Shown: positions 20,610-29,853 of the stretch, piece after piece
Numbering within the stretch: the stretch's first letter is position 1
Layout: each line of letters starts with the position of its first letter
Source of the DNA: Oligoflexus sp.
Lineage (GTDB): Bacteria; Bdellovibrionota_B; Oligoflexia; Oligoflexales; Oligoflexaceae
Length of the DNA: 64,000 nucleotides
Direction: 5' to 3'
Assembly: GCF_035712445.1 (NCBI RefSeq)
Contig: NZ_DASTAT010000069.1
Coordinates: 1 to 64,000, forward strand
Program-made: the position numbers and the translations under genes
The notes under the pieces: model-generated
The model's database searches: none
What the model saw: the letters and a program-made list of their open reading frames with translations, nothing else
What the model was told of the DNA's origin: nothing

Positions 20610-22847
20610 GTGGATCGCGAATATCAAACATCACAGGAATTGGTTGAGACTTTCATTGCGGAAAGCATTGATTTTCTCGATGAACTGGAGCTGCAGCTGA
20701 TCGCTCTGGCCGAAGCCAGCAGTAACCCGGACACGCCGGTTCAAACCTTCGACTCGCTTATGAATACCATCTTTCGTCTCATTCACACGGTAAAAGGCGG
20801 GGCGGGGTCATTCGGCTTCAAAAACATAGCAGCCCTGGCTCATAAGGCCGAAAACCTTCTGGATGCCATTCGGAAGAAAGCGATCAAGCTGGACCGTTAT
20901 CGCTTGGAGCTGTGTCAGCAGGCGATCGACCTTTTCCGCATACTGCTCGGCTGCATTCAAAACACAAGGATCGACGTGGATCCGGAGCGGCAGGGCGATA
21001 TCCTGGACCTCATGACCAAGCTGGAGGATGCCCGCATCGACCGCGAGCATGCGCCTTCAGATGGTCTTCCGCCCATGACCGAAGTCTCATCAGGATTCTT
21101 CGTTTTTGATGATGACAGTCCCGAGGCCGCACCGACACCAGCATCAGCTGCACCGCCACCGGCCTTCCGCATCACCGATGCCATGCGACTCTCCTATCTG
21201 CAGGAATCCGATGAGACTCTGCAGAAAGTGGAGGCCAGTCTCCTGGCCCTGCCCAATCTTCGCGGCCTGGAGCAGGTCGAGCAGGTGGAAGAAGCCTTCC
21301 GCCGCATCCATAGCTTCAAAGGCAACTGCGGCTTCATGGGTTTTCAGGATCTTTCCCAGCTGACCCATGCCCTGGAAAGCCAGCTGGAGCGCGTGAAGAC
21401 CCATCCTCAGTTCATCACCCCGCCCGTCACCGAATGCTTTCTGCGAACAGTGGATGCGATCAAAACCACGCTCTTCAGGATCGGACAGCATGGGGATGAT
21501 GCCGTCGCGGATAAGGATCAGCTGCTGGAACATCTGGACGCTTTGATTCCAAGGGCTGATCGAAAAGTGCAGCTGCAGGCATTGGATGAAAAACGATTCA
21601 AAAGTCCAGCGCCTTCCGAGGGAGCTGCGCCGCAGCTGACTCCTGTGCGCAATGACATTCGCGTGGATCTGAAGAAACTCGATACTCTGATCAACCTGGT
21701 CGGCGAACTCGTGATTGCCGAGGCGATGGTGAGCGGCAGCCTCAAGGATGCAGGGATCGAAAATGAACAGCTGGAACGCGCCATTCATCATCTGAGGCGC
21801 ACGACCCTCGATCTGCAGGACGTTTCAATGTCGGTGCGCATGGTGCCGGTGGCGCAGACCTTCCGCAAGATGACGAGGCTGGTGCATGACACCACGCAAA
21901 AGATGGGAAAAAAAGCCCGCCTGGTCCTGAAAGGCGAGGACACCGAGGTGGACAAGACCGTGATCGAACAGATCGCGGATCCCTTGGTTCATTGCGTGCG
22001 CAATGCCATAGATCATGGTTTGGAACTGCCTGACGCTCGCAAGAACGCCGGCAAAGACGAGGTGGGAACGATCACCTTGGAAGCGCGGCACGAGGAAAGC
22101 GAGATCTGGATCATTATCAAAGACGACGGCGGTGGCCTGCGCCGCGATAAGATTTTGAAACGGGCCCGGGAACGGAACCTGCCCGGCATTGAACGGGAAC
22201 AGTCGCTCACCGACGCCGAAGTCTTCGCCTATATATTCGAGCCGGGATTCTCGACGGCGGAGCAGGTCACCGACATCTCGGGACGCGGCGTGGGCATGGA
22301 CGTGGTCCGAAAAAACATCGAGAAAATCAAAGGCCGGGTTCGAATGGAATCCCATCCCGGCCAGGGAACCTCCATAATTTTCGAGATCCCACTGACTCTG
22401 GCCATCATCGACGGGATGCTGATTCGGGTGGGTCAGACGAAATACACGCTGCCCCTGCTCTTGATCCAGGAATCCATCATCCTGAATCCTGAGCGTGTGA
22501 CGGTGGGGCCCGACGGTCAGAAGATGGTCGAACTTCGCTCGCAGTTTATCCCCATTATTCAGCTGGCCCAGCTCTTTCATCAGAACGAGGTGCCCCCTTT
22601 ACCCGATGATGGACTCGTGGTCCTGGTCGAAGCCAATCAGGAAACGCTGGCGCTTCATGTCGATGAAATACTGGGTCAGCAGCAGACCGTTATCAAAGCC
22701 CTTCCCACCAGCTATAAAAGATCGCGCGCCATCAGCGGCTGCACGATACTCGGCAACGGGGAGGTGAGTCTGATCCTGGACGTCAGCGGCATGAGCGAAT
22801 GCCTGGGCCAGACCTATCAGAATCTTGTTTCCAAAGAGGCAGCCTAA
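20610..22847 (+). CDS. cheA: Chemotaxis histidine kinase CheA with two Hpt domains
   Basis: The start is GTG at 20610, with AAGGAG 5 nt upstream. The 745-residue kinase has two histidine phosphotransfer domains: His59 in FRLIHTVKGGAGSFGF and His234 in FRRIHSFKGNCGFMGF. They are joined by an Ala/Pro-rich linker (about 155-190). Then come the dimerisation helices (RVDLKKLDTLINLVGELVI), the ATPase with N-box VHCVRNAIDHGLE and G-boxes IKDDGGGL and DISGRGVGMDVV, and a C-terminal CheW-like domain. I see no separate P2 (CheY-docking) domain. Two Hpt domains suggest phosphate flow to more than one regulator, fitting the two receiver proteins in the operon. Confidence 0.96.
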   Translation: MDREYQTSQELVETFIAESIDFLDELELQLIALAEASSNPDTPVQTFDSLMNTIFRLIHTVKGGAGSFGFKNIAALAHKAENLLDAIRKKAIKLDRYRLELCQQAIDLFRILLGCIQNTRIDVDPERQGDILDLMTKLEDARIDREHAPSDGLPPMTEVSSGFFVFDDDSPEAAPTPASAAPPPAFRITDAMRLSYLQESDETLQKVEASLLALPNLRGLEQVEQVEEAFRRIHSFKGNCGFMGFQDLSQLTHALESQLERVKTHPQFITPPVTECFLRTVDAIKTTLFRIGQHGDDAVADKDQLLEHLDALIPRADRKVQLQALDEKRFKSPAPSEGAAPQLTPVRNDIRVDLKKLDTLINLVGELVIAEAMVSGSLKDAGIENEQLERAIHHLRRTTLDLQDVSMSVRMVPVAQTFRKMTRLVHDTTQKMGKKARLVLKGEDTEVDKTVIEQIADPLVHCVRNAIDHGLELPDARKNAGKDEVGTITLEARHEESEIWIIIKDDGGGLRRDKILKRARERNLPGIEREQSLTDAEVFAYIFEPGFSTAEQVTDISGRGVGMDVVRKNIEKIKGRVRMESHPGQGTSIIFEIPLTLAIIDGMLIRVGQTKYTLPLLLIQESIILNPERVTVGPDGQKMVELRSQFIPIIQLAQLFHQNEVPPLPDDGLVVLVEANQETLALHVDEILGQQQTVIKALPTSYKRSRAISGCTILGNGEVSLILDVSGMSECLGQTYQNLVSKEAA

Positions 22848-22874
22848 CACACAACGCAAGGATGCGGAGGAACC

Positions 22875-23396
22875 ATGGTCACGAAAAAAGTCGGCGAACG
22901 CGAGCTTCACGATGACGATTGGGATGAGGATGAAGAGGACAGCATGAAGGGCCGCTATCTGGCCTTCCGCGTCCACGAAGAGGACTATGGCATCGAAATC
23001 CAATACGTCACGGAAATCGTGGGGATTCAAAAAATCGCCGCTGTCCCGGATATGCCTGATTTTATCAAAGGCGTTATCAACCTGCGCGGACAGGTGATTC
23101 CCGTTATGGATATCCGTACGCGCTTTCGCATGCCGCCCAAGGATTATAACGAAAGGACCTGCGTAATCGTCGTCAACTATGACGAGCATCCCATTGGACT
23201 CGTCGTGGATTCGGTGAATGAGGTCACCAATATTCCGGATGACAATGTCTGCGAACCCCCACGCGTCGCGCAGAATGAAAGCGCCCGCTACATCCGTGGA
23301 ATCGGCAAGGTGGGCGATGAAGTGCGCATTATTTTGGATGTGAGTAAACTGCTTTACGGTGCTGAAGCCGAGGCCCTGTCGCAGATCAGCAGCTGA
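22875..23396 (+). CDS. cheW: Chemotaxis coupling protein CheW
   Basis: The 173-residue protein, with GGAGG before the ATG, contains the full CheW SH3-like double barrel: YLAFRVHEEDYGIEIQYV, VPDMPDFIKGVINLRGQVIP and CVIVVNYDEHPIGLVVDSV. It bridges MCP and CheA. A short acidic N-terminal extension (about residues 10-25, DDDWDEDEED) is unusual. The gene lies 27 nt after cheA and about 10 nt ahead of cheR. Confidence 0.95.
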   Translation: MVTKKVGERELHDDDWDEDEEDSMKGRYLAFRVHEEDYGIEIQYVTEIVGIQKIAAVPDMPDFIKGVINLRGQVIPVMDIRTRFRMPPKDYNERTCVIVVNYDEHPIGLVVDSVNEVTNIPDDNVCEPPRVAQNESARYIRGIGKVGDEVRIILDVSKLLYGAEAEALSQISS

Positions 23397-23406
23397 GGAC
23401 GTGCCC

Positions 23407-24270
23407 TTGGAAGACGTTGAAGAAAATCCTGGCATGGGAAACCTGCGCCTGTCCGCGGTCGAATTTCGGGCGATCGCCAGCCTGATTTACGATAATTTCG
23501 GCATCTGCCTGACCGAAGAGAAACGCGGGCTCGTCATGGGCCGCCTGCAATCCACCCTCTATCGGCGTCAGCTGCGGAGTTTTTCGGAATACCTGGAGCA
23601 GGTTCGGCAGGATCGAAGCGGGGCGATGCTCTCCGAGCTGGTGAACCAGATTTCAACCAACCACACCTCGTTTTTTCGGGAACAGAGTCATTTCCAATTT
23701 CTGCAGCAAAAAGCCTTGCCTGATGTCCTGACCCGCCTGCAGCAGCAACGCCGCCGCGACCTGCGCATCTGGTGCGCGGCCTGTTCCAGTGGCGAGGAAG
23801 CGTATACGATTCAGATGAGCGTGATGAAAAGCCTCGGGCTCCAGTATCAATCCCTGGATGCCGGGCTCCTGGCCACGGATATTTCGGCCAAAGTCCTGAG
23901 CCAGGCCGTGCAAGGCATATATGGAGCGGATCGAGTCGGGGATATCCCCGCGAATTACGTCCAGAGCTTTCTGAAGGAACAACCGGACGGCAGCTATCAA
24001 ATCATAGACAGAGTGCGCGATGAGATCATGTTTCGCCGTTTCAATCTGATGAATGCGGCCTTTCCCTTCAAACCGTTTCAGATCATCTTCTGCCGGAACG
24101 TGATGATATACTTCGATGCCACCACGCGCCTGAATCTTCTGAAGCGGCTCCATCACTGCCTGGAGCCCGGCGGCTATTTATTCCTTGGGCACTCGGAGGC
24201 CATCAATCCCGGCACCACGCCCTTCATCAATCTGGTTCCCGCCGTCTATCAAAGGAGGCTGGAATCATGA
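23407..24270 (+). CDS. cheR: Chemoreceptor glutamate methyltransferase CheR
   Basis: CheR methylates receptor glutamates using S-adenosylmethionine. The N-terminal helical domain (FRAIASLIYDNFGICLTEEK) is followed by the SAM-binding fold (IWCAACSSGEEAYTI, LATDISAKVLSQA, IIFCRNVMIYF), and the NHTSFFRE motif is present. The start is uncertain. I favour TTG at 23407, with GAGGA 7 nt upstream (287 residues). A longer GTG frame from 23359 overlaps cheW and an internal ATG lies at 23434. The stop overlaps the cheD start (ATGA). No cheB methylesterase gene accompanies it. Confidence 0.93.
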   Translation: MEDVEENPGMGNLRLSAVEFRAIASLIYDNFGICLTEEKRGLVMGRLQSTLYRRQLRSFSEYLEQVRQDRSGAMLSELVNQISTNHTSFFREQSHFQFLQQKALPDVLTRLQQQRRRDLRIWCAACSSGEEAYTIQMSVMKSLGLQYQSLDAGLLATDISAKVLSQAVQGIYGADRVGDIPANYVQSFLKEQPDGSYQIIDRVRDEIMFRRFNLMNAAFPFKPFQIIFCRNVMIYFDATTRLNLLKRLHHCLEPGGYLFLGHSEAINPGTTPFINLVPAVYQRRLES

Positions 24271-24761
24271 GCGGGAAAATCATCATGCTCGGCGTTGGAG
24301 GTTTGGATGCGACAGCGGCACCCGGGGGCGCTTTGAAAACCATGGCCCTTGGCTCCTGCGTGGCCTTGATCATGCTGGATCCTAAGCACAAAGCCATCGG
24401 CATGGCTCATGTGGCCTTGCCGGAATCAAGCACGGACGCGGTCAAAGCCTTGGCCATGCCGGGCTATTTCGCAGATACGGCCATCCCTGCCCTTCTCGCC
24501 CGCATGGCCCGTCTCGGCTGTGACGCGCGCGGCCAGGGCTTCATCGTGAAGTTGGTCGGAGGGTCGAGCATTCTGGATGTCGAAGGGCTCTTCAATATCG
24601 GCAAACGCAATGTGCTCGCGCTGAAGAAATACCTCTGGCAATCCCGCCTTGCCCCCATGGGCGAGGATGTCGGCGGCGATTTCAGCCGCACCGTGGAAGT
24701 CCATCAGGAAACAGGCCATATCGTTATTACAAGCCCTATCAAAGGCAGTTGGGAGATCTGA
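24267..24761 (+). CDS. cheD: Chemoreceptor glutamine deamidase CheD
   Basis: The 164-residue protein has the CheD catalytic signature: Cys in LGSCVALIMLD and His in AIGMAHVALPES, with a downstream FIVKLVGGSSIL segment. CheD deamidates receptor glutamines and in some bacteria interacts with the CheC/CheX class of phosphatases, a member of which is encoded two genes downstream. It is translationally coupled to cheR by a 4-nt overlap and abuts the next gene directly. Confidence 0.92.
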   Translation: MSGKIIMLGVGGLDATAAPGGALKTMALGSCVALIMLDPKHKAIGMAHVALPESSTDAVKALAMPGYFADTAIPALLARMARLGCDARGQGFIVKLVGGSSILDVEGLFNIGKRNVLALKKYLWQSRLAPMGEDVGGDFSRTVEVHQETGHIVITSPIKGSWEI

Positions 24762-25151
24762 ATGGCAAAGCGAATTCTTATCATCGATGATTCAAGAACA
24801 GCGCGCATGTTCATAAAGCAGTGCTTTGAGATCGCGGGCTTCTCCGACTGCGAGTTTCTGGAGGCCAGCCAGGGTGAGGAAGCCTTGACCATGATGAATA
24901 CCGAGGGGAACGTGGCCCTCGTGATCACCGACATCAACATGCCCGTGAAGGACGGTCTCACCATGATTCGAGAGATGCGATCGAGCGAGACTCTGAAGAA
25001 GATCCCGGTGCTGGTCATCACATCCACGCAGAACGCCGCCCGCGAGCAGGAACTCAAGCCCTTGGGAGTCGAAGCGATTCTGGCCAAACCTCTGCATTTG
25101 CCATTGGTCGCGGAAAAGCTGACAGCACTTAAAACACAGTTGGGTATGTAA
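24762..25151 (+). CDS. cheY: CheY-type response regulator
   Basis: The 129-residue single receiver domain has the acidic pair in ILIIDDSRTARMF, phospho-acceptor Asp57 in LVITDINMPVKDG, a Thr/Ser pair in LVITST and Lys in LAKPLHLP. It starts on the base after the cheD stop. Length and motifs fit CheY, which carries the CheA signal to the motor or another target. With the receiver encoded first in the operon there are two receivers for one CheA. Confidence 0.92.
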   Translation: MAKRILIIDDSRTARMFIKQCFEIAGFSDCEFLEASQGEEALTMMNTEGNVALVITDINMPVKDGLTMIREMRSSETLKKIPVLVITSTQNAAREQELKPLGVEAILAKPLHLPLVAEKLTALKTQLGM

Positions 25152-25152
25152 T

Positions 25153-25638
25153 ATGGCCATTGAACGCGCGAGTCTGGTGTTGGAAAGTCTGAGTGCATTG
25201 AACGAAGCCGTTCAGGACACTCTCGAAACCCTGACCTATAAGGAGGCTCTCCCGGTGGATGCCGCGAGCATCGCCAGCCTCAGGGCCCCTTACTACATAA
25301 CAACAGTCGCCGTGAACAGACCGTACACGGGAGTCATTCGCCTGAAGATCGGCCGTGATCTTGCCATTGGTCTGGTCGGTTCCATGCTCGGTTCGCCCCA
25401 GCCCATTGAAGAGGCCTGGGTCCATGATGGGCTGTCCGAGCTTGTCAATACGATCGGTGGTCGTATCCTCGCGCATCTGGTTGATGCCTATAGCTCTTTT
25501 GATCTGGGAATTCCTGAAACCCTTTTCGTCGAGAAAGAGGCTGGACCTGCGGAGGGGGTTTTGATTCGGCAGATCTACGCCGTCGATGAGAGTTCGATCG
25601 AACTGGAGTTGGAATTCAAAAAAGCCCGGGCCGCATGA
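25153..25638 (+). CDS. cheX: CheX-type CheY-P phosphatase
   Basis: The 161-residue protein carries the CheC/CheX phosphatase motif D-x3-E-x2-N as DGLSELVN (Asp92, Glu96, Asn99), inside the helix-containing region before GGRILAHL. It has only one such motif, as in CheX. Its role is to remove phosphate from CheY and end the signal. The start lies 1 nt after the cheY stop. It is the last gene of the operon; a hairpin follows. Confidence 0.85.
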   Translation: MAIERASLVLESLSALNEAVQDTLETLTYKEALPVDAASIASLRAPYYITTVAVNRPYTGVIRLKIGRDLAIGLVGSMLGSPQPIEEAWVHDGLSELVNTIGGRILAHLVDAYSSFDLGIPETLFVEKEAGPAEGVLIRQIYAVDESSIELELEFKKARAA

Positions 25639-25665
25639 TGGTATCAGAATGAATGGCATCCGGCC

Positions 25666-25702
25666 GAAGGAGGGCAGGGACGGTATGCCCCCACTCTCCT
25701 TC
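25666..25702 (+). terminator. Hairpin at the end of the chemosensory operon
   Basis: Arms GAAGGAG and CTCCTTC enclose an inner GGCA/TGCC pair, starting 28 nt after the cheX stop. There is no U-run, so it may be a weak terminator or an mRNA 3'-end stabiliser. Confidence 0.4.
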
Positions 25703-25765
25703 CAGCCTCATGATTCACCATAAAATGGCGATAAGCTTTGCAGCATCCATGACTGAGTGGGACGC

Positions 25766-27781
25766 ATGCTGCATCATGTCCGCAATCTTTGGGGACGCTG
25801 GGTACTCATGAGCCTAAGCTTATGGGTCGGCGGCTCCCTTTACGCCGCGACCGGAGATGGGCTCTTCGATCTGAACCTTTGGGATCGCAGTCGGCAACTG
25901 AACCTCGACGGCCAATGGCTTTATATGCCTGGGCGTTTTGTGGAACCCCAGGATTTCGAAGACATCCTTGACCATGATAATCAGGATATCAAAGTGCTGA
26001 AGGCGGGCGCTTCGATTCAGGACGAAGCCCACGCCTCGCGTTTCGGAACCTATATCCTGCGCCTGAGTCATCCGCAAAAACTGGAAGAAATGGCCATTTT
26101 TCACGGGCTTTATTATAGCAGCGCCAAAAGCCAGGTCTTTTGCAGGAACCTGCCTCAAAGGTCCCTTACGTTGAACCTCGGGCAGGTTGGTGCAAGTGCG
26201 AACAGCAGCACGCCGAAGCTTTCCACCTTCGCCGTGCAGAATCTTCAGGAACTCAGCAGCGTCATGCCCTGCTCGGAACTCGTGATCATGCTGCAGGTCA
26301 GCAGCTTTCATCACAGCTGGGCGGGCATGTGGCTGCCGCCGCGCCTTGGGCTTCGTGCAGAATTTCAGGATTTCATTCAGCAGCAGGATCGGTCTTATGC
26401 CTTTATTTTAGGCATACTCCTCTTTGTCTCCTTTTATGCGGGCAGCTTTGCCCTACGCCGTCGTCAGGAACGCAGCGCACTCTATGTTAGCCTGGGAGCC
26501 ATGCTCTTGGGGCTGCGCATTGCCTGCCTCTTTCGCGCCGCGCAAAGCGCTGAGGGTTCATCACCCTGGGTCTGGCAGATCGAAAATCTTTTCATCTATG
26601 GCGCGGGCTACCTTGTTCCCTATCTCTCGCTCAAGAGCCTTAAATATTTTCTGCCGGGAACCCATCTCTCTCAGAAGGCGGAGCGTCTGCTGGATGGACT
26701 GGCCGTGACCATCATCATGATTCAGCTGCTGACTCCGGTGCGCTTTTGGACTGAGTATGCCGGTGCTTTTCTGCTCTTCGGTGTGGCATGCGTCCTCATC
26801 GTCTTTCATTACTTGATTCAGGCTCTGCGCCGCCATACACCTAAAGTATGGCCGCATGTTTTGGGTGTGATCTTCGCGTTCAGCGGTATGGTGCTCGAAA
26901 TGCTGGTCGTCTATCGCGTGATTGATTATCTGCCGCTCAATATTTCAGGCTACGGAAGCGCGATCTGGATTTCCCTGCAGCTGCAGCTCAGTGCGCAACG
27001 CTTCGCCGATGCGCTGGAAAAGTCGGAGTATCTGTCGCGGCATCTGCAGGATGAGGTGCAAAAGCAAACCGAGAAGCTGCGCGAATTGAATCGCTATATC
27101 GCGGAGAACGTGCTGCGGCGATTTTTACCGCCGACAGTGGTCGCGGATATCGTTGCAGGTAAACGTACCCTGGATGAAAAGGCACGTACGCTGGAGATCA
27201 CCGTGCTGTTTGCGGATCTCTGCAATTTCACGCGACTCTCCGCTCAGGAAGGGCCGGAACGCACGGCGCATGTTCTGAACGGCTTTCTGGTGCAGATGAC
27301 GGAAACGGTTTTCGCCTATAACGGGACCATTGATAAATTCCTGGGCGACGGTGTGCTGGTCCTGTTCGGAGCCCCAGAGGTGATGGACCTTCACGCTCAG
27401 GCAGAGGCTGCATGGAGGTGTGCAACAGAGATGCAGGAAGCCTTGCAGCGGCTCAATAAAACCTGGCAGGCGGAAGGATGGCCGGCTGTTGAGATGCGCA
27501 TCGGAATACACTGCGGCTCAGCTTTTGTCGGCAGCTTTGGTGGCCCCATGCGGAGTGATTATACTGCCATCGGTGATACGGTAAACCTTGCATCCCGGAT
27601 TCAATCTGTAGCGGAGCCGAATCAAATTCTCATGAGTGAAGAGATGGCGCGTCACCTGCCTCAGAGAGCGAAAACCCGCAACGGAAGCTATCAATTGAAG
27701 GGTATTCGCGATGCGCAGGTGCTCTATCAACTGCGCCCCTGGACAGAAAACACAGCTATTTCCCAGAAAAAAAGCAGCTGA
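25766..27781 (+). CDS. 7TMR-DISM receptor adenylate cyclase (class III)
   Basis: The protein has about 671 residues from the ATG at 25766; starts at 25757 (GTG) and 25808 (ATG) are also possible. It has a signal peptide, a periplasmic 7TMR-DISM-type domain to about residue 210, seven hydrophobic segments (about 215-410), a coiled coil and a C-terminal cyclase domain. Catalytic residues look complete: Asp484 in VLFADLCNFT, Lys524 and Asp528 in DKFLGDG, then GDTVNLASRI with the transition-state Asn and Arg. Lys524 and the YTAIGD segment indicate ATP rather than GTP. It should make cAMP in response to an unknown periplasmic ligand. The Crp-type regulator at 5.4 kb is a conceivable receiver, although its nucleotide site is not clear. 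Confidence 0.9.
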   Translation: MLHHVRNLWGRWVLMSLSLWVGGSLYAATGDGLFDLNLWDRSRQLNLDGQWLYMPGRFVEPQDFEDILDHDNQDIKVLKAGASIQDEAHASRFGTYILRLSHPQKLEEMAIFHGLYYSSAKSQVFCRNLPQRSLTLNLGQVGASANSSTPKLSTFAVQNLQELSSVMPCSELVIMLQVSSFHHSWAGMWLPPRLGLRAEFQDFIQQQDRSYAFILGILLFVSFYAGSFALRRRQERSALYVSLGAMLLGLRIACLFRAAQSAEGSSPWVWQIENLFIYGAGYLVPYLSLKSLKYFLPGTHLSQKAERLLDGLAVTIIMIQLLTPVRFWTEYAGAFLLFGVACVLIVFHYLIQALRRHTPKVWPHVLGVIFAFSGMVLEMLVVYRVIDYLPLNISGYGSAIWISLQLQLSAQRFADALEKSEYLSRHLQDEVQKQTEKLRELNRYIAENVLRRFLPPTVVADIVAGKRTLDEKARTLEITVLFADLCNFTRLSAQEGPERTAHVLNGFLVQMTETVFAYNGTIDKFLGDGVLVLFGAPEVMDLHAQAEAAWRCATEMQEALQRLNKTWQAEGWPAVEMRIGIHCGSAFVGSFGGPMRSDYTAIGDTVNLASRIQSVAEPNQILMSEEMARHLPQRAKTRNGSYQLKGIRDAQVLYQLRPWTENTAISQKKSS

Positions 27782-27939
27782 ACGCGCGTCTTGCGGGTTA
27801 CCGCAGTCCGCGGGTGAAAACGTGAATACTTCAAGCTCTTGCCTAAGTGTTAAAGACCAGCCTTTTCTCCAAGCGAAAAACAAGTTACCACTAGTTCTGG
27901 ATGCTTGAATCCTTTCGCTATTTTCAATGTGGACGACGC

Positions 27940-29853
27940 ATGAGCTTACGACTGGTTCCGATCTTGATTGCCATCTTTGCCATGAGCGCAGTGTCCCGTG
28001 CATCGGTCATGGTTTTAGACCCTGAAGCGGAGCGGCAGCCGATTGAGTTCATGGATGTCTTTGCTCCGCAAAGTGGAACCGATGGCGAGGTGCTGAAACG
28101 CCTCGCCCACGAGCCTTCGCGCGAGGTTCGCCACGGTCAGATGCTCGGCCCGGCGTTCGCGGAGATCTGGCTCCGTTTTACTCTGCAGAATCCCAGCAAC
28201 CGTGACCTGGAACGAGTCGTGTCGCTTCCCAACAACTATGCCGCGAAAAGATTTGAATTCTATAGTTTCCGTGATGGAGTGCTGCAGGAACACCACAGCT
28301 ATTACCAGGATCGCGAGATACCGGGTGACACCATGCGCGGCCGCAGCAGCTATGTGATCCTGAACATTCCTTCAAGCGGCAGCACGGTCGTCCTGGTTAA
28401 AGTCGATACGGGCTATGAACAACTGAATCAGAGCTTTCAGGTGAGCACGCGGCATGAGTTCATGAACTGGGAGGTTATGAGTACCTTCTTTGTTGGGCTC
28501 TTCCTGGGCATTCTCTTTTTGACCGTTCTCGCCAACCTCATGCAGGCTGCGGCATACCGCGATCGAACCTTCCTCTGGTATTCGGCGTACTGCGCTAGTC
28601 TGATGATCAGCTCCCTATCCTTTTATGGGATCTGGGTGCGCATGTTCGAGCTTTGGGAAGTGCAGCGCTATCTCTCCTATATCGGAGGCGTGATGACCCT
28701 GGTTACGGGTGTCTGCTTCATGCGCCTTCTGCTCGATACCAAAGTGCTGGCCCCGCGACTCGATTACGTTTTTCAGTTCATCGCGTGGCTGGCGGTCGTG
28801 ACTTTCGCGCTGCGTCTCTTTCCGGAAACAGCGAATTACGGCTTCGCGATACAGAGCATCAACTCGATCGCGTTCATGCTGGCGTCGATCGCCGCCGGCG
28901 TGAATGCCATGCTCCGTGGCAAGGAATTGGCTTGGCTCTATACGAGTTCCTTCCTCTTCATCGCTCTCAGCGTGATCTATGTGCGCCTCTCGCACATCAA
29001 CCTCGTGCCTGTCAGTCCTTCCGCCTTCTATGCGCCGGCCGTTGGCCACATCATGCAGGTGATCCTGATCAGCTATGTGATGTTCATTCGCTCACGACGG
29101 GCCTATGTGGAATCCCTGCGAAGCCAGCGGAATCACAGTATGAACGAACGGCTCAACCTGCTTTTGAAAATCATTTCGCATGATATCGCCAATCCCCTCC
29201 AGGCTATTTCCCTTTACTGCAACATGGCCATGCATAAGGTGAAGTCGGAGAAGCTGCCCGAGATGGAATTGCAGAAGGCTCAGGAAGCGATCAATACCCA
29301 GACGCGCATCATCCGACACGCCAAGGAAGCGGTTAGACAGATGCAGCTCGGGCAGAAGCTCCAGATTCAGCCGGTGCAGGTGTCCCAGATCATCGGCGAG
29401 ATCCTGCAAATCTTTCAGCCGCTTTGCCAGGATAGGCGCATTCGGCTCGAGGTCGTCAATGAACTGAAAGAAGACCTTGTTATTCACACCGACGCGACCA
29501 TCCTCGTTCATAACATCATCGGCAACATCCTCTCCAATTCGATCAAATTCACCCCTCAGGAGGGCCTGATTCGCATTCTGGTACGCTGCATCAATCGGCG
29601 ACTGATATTCGAACTGGTGGACAATGGGCCCGGTATTTCCAAAGAAAAAAGAGTCGAGATTTTTACGCTGAATGTGGAGAAGGGGTTCAACGAGCAGCTG
29701 ACGGGGGCGGGGAGCTTTGGACTCAACATTCTACAGATGTGTTCCGAACTGCTGAATGGGCAGCTCGACATAGGGCCCAGTTCTGTCTCGGATGCGGGAC
29801 AGGAACTGGGTCTTAGAATCACCGTTTCTTTGCCGCTACATCACGCCCTTTAG
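27940..29853 (+). CDS. 7TMR-DISM sensor histidine kinase
   Basis: I favour the ATG at 27940 because it starts a clean signal peptide (MSLRLVPILIAIFAMSAVSR); an upstream ATG at 27901 is in frame. A periplasmic DISMED2-like domain (AEIWLRFTLQNPSNRDLERV) is followed by seven TM segments (about 185-390) and then the kinase core. His414 in IISHDIANPLQAI is the phospho-acceptor; the N-box is NILSNSIKFTP, G1 DNGPGIS and G2 GAGSFGLNI. The HDIANP variant is typical of 7TMR-DISM kinases. The 3' end overlaps by 18 nt, tail to tail, with a LuxR-type regulator gene, which is a plausible partner. Confidence 0.9.
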   Translation: MSLRLVPILIAIFAMSAVSRASVMVLDPEAERQPIEFMDVFAPQSGTDGEVLKRLAHEPSREVRHGQMLGPAFAEIWLRFTLQNPSNRDLERVVSLPNNYAAKRFEFYSFRDGVLQEHHSYYQDREIPGDTMRGRSSYVILNIPSSGSTVVLVKVDTGYEQLNQSFQVSTRHEFMNWEVMSTFFVGLFLGILFLTVLANLMQAAAYRDRTFLWYSAYCASLMISSLSFYGIWVRMFELWEVQRYLSYIGGVMTLVTGVCFMRLLLDTKVLAPRLDYVFQFIAWLAVVTFALRLFPETANYGFAIQSINSIAFMLASIAAGVNAMLRGKELAWLYTSSFLFIALSVIYVRLSHINLVPVSPSAFYAPAVGHIMQVILISYVMFIRSRRAYVESLRSQRNHSMNERLNLLLKIISHDIANPLQAISLYCNMAMHKVKSEKLPEMELQKAQEAINTQTRIIRHAKEAVRQMQLGQKLQIQPVQVSQIIGEILQIFQPLCQDRRIRLEVVNELKEDLVIHTDATILVHNIIGNILSNSIKFTPQEGLIRILVRCINRRLIFELVDNGPGISKEKRVEIFTLNVEKGFNEQLTGAGSFGLNILQMCSELLNGQLDIGPSSVSDAGQELGLRITVSLPLHHAL

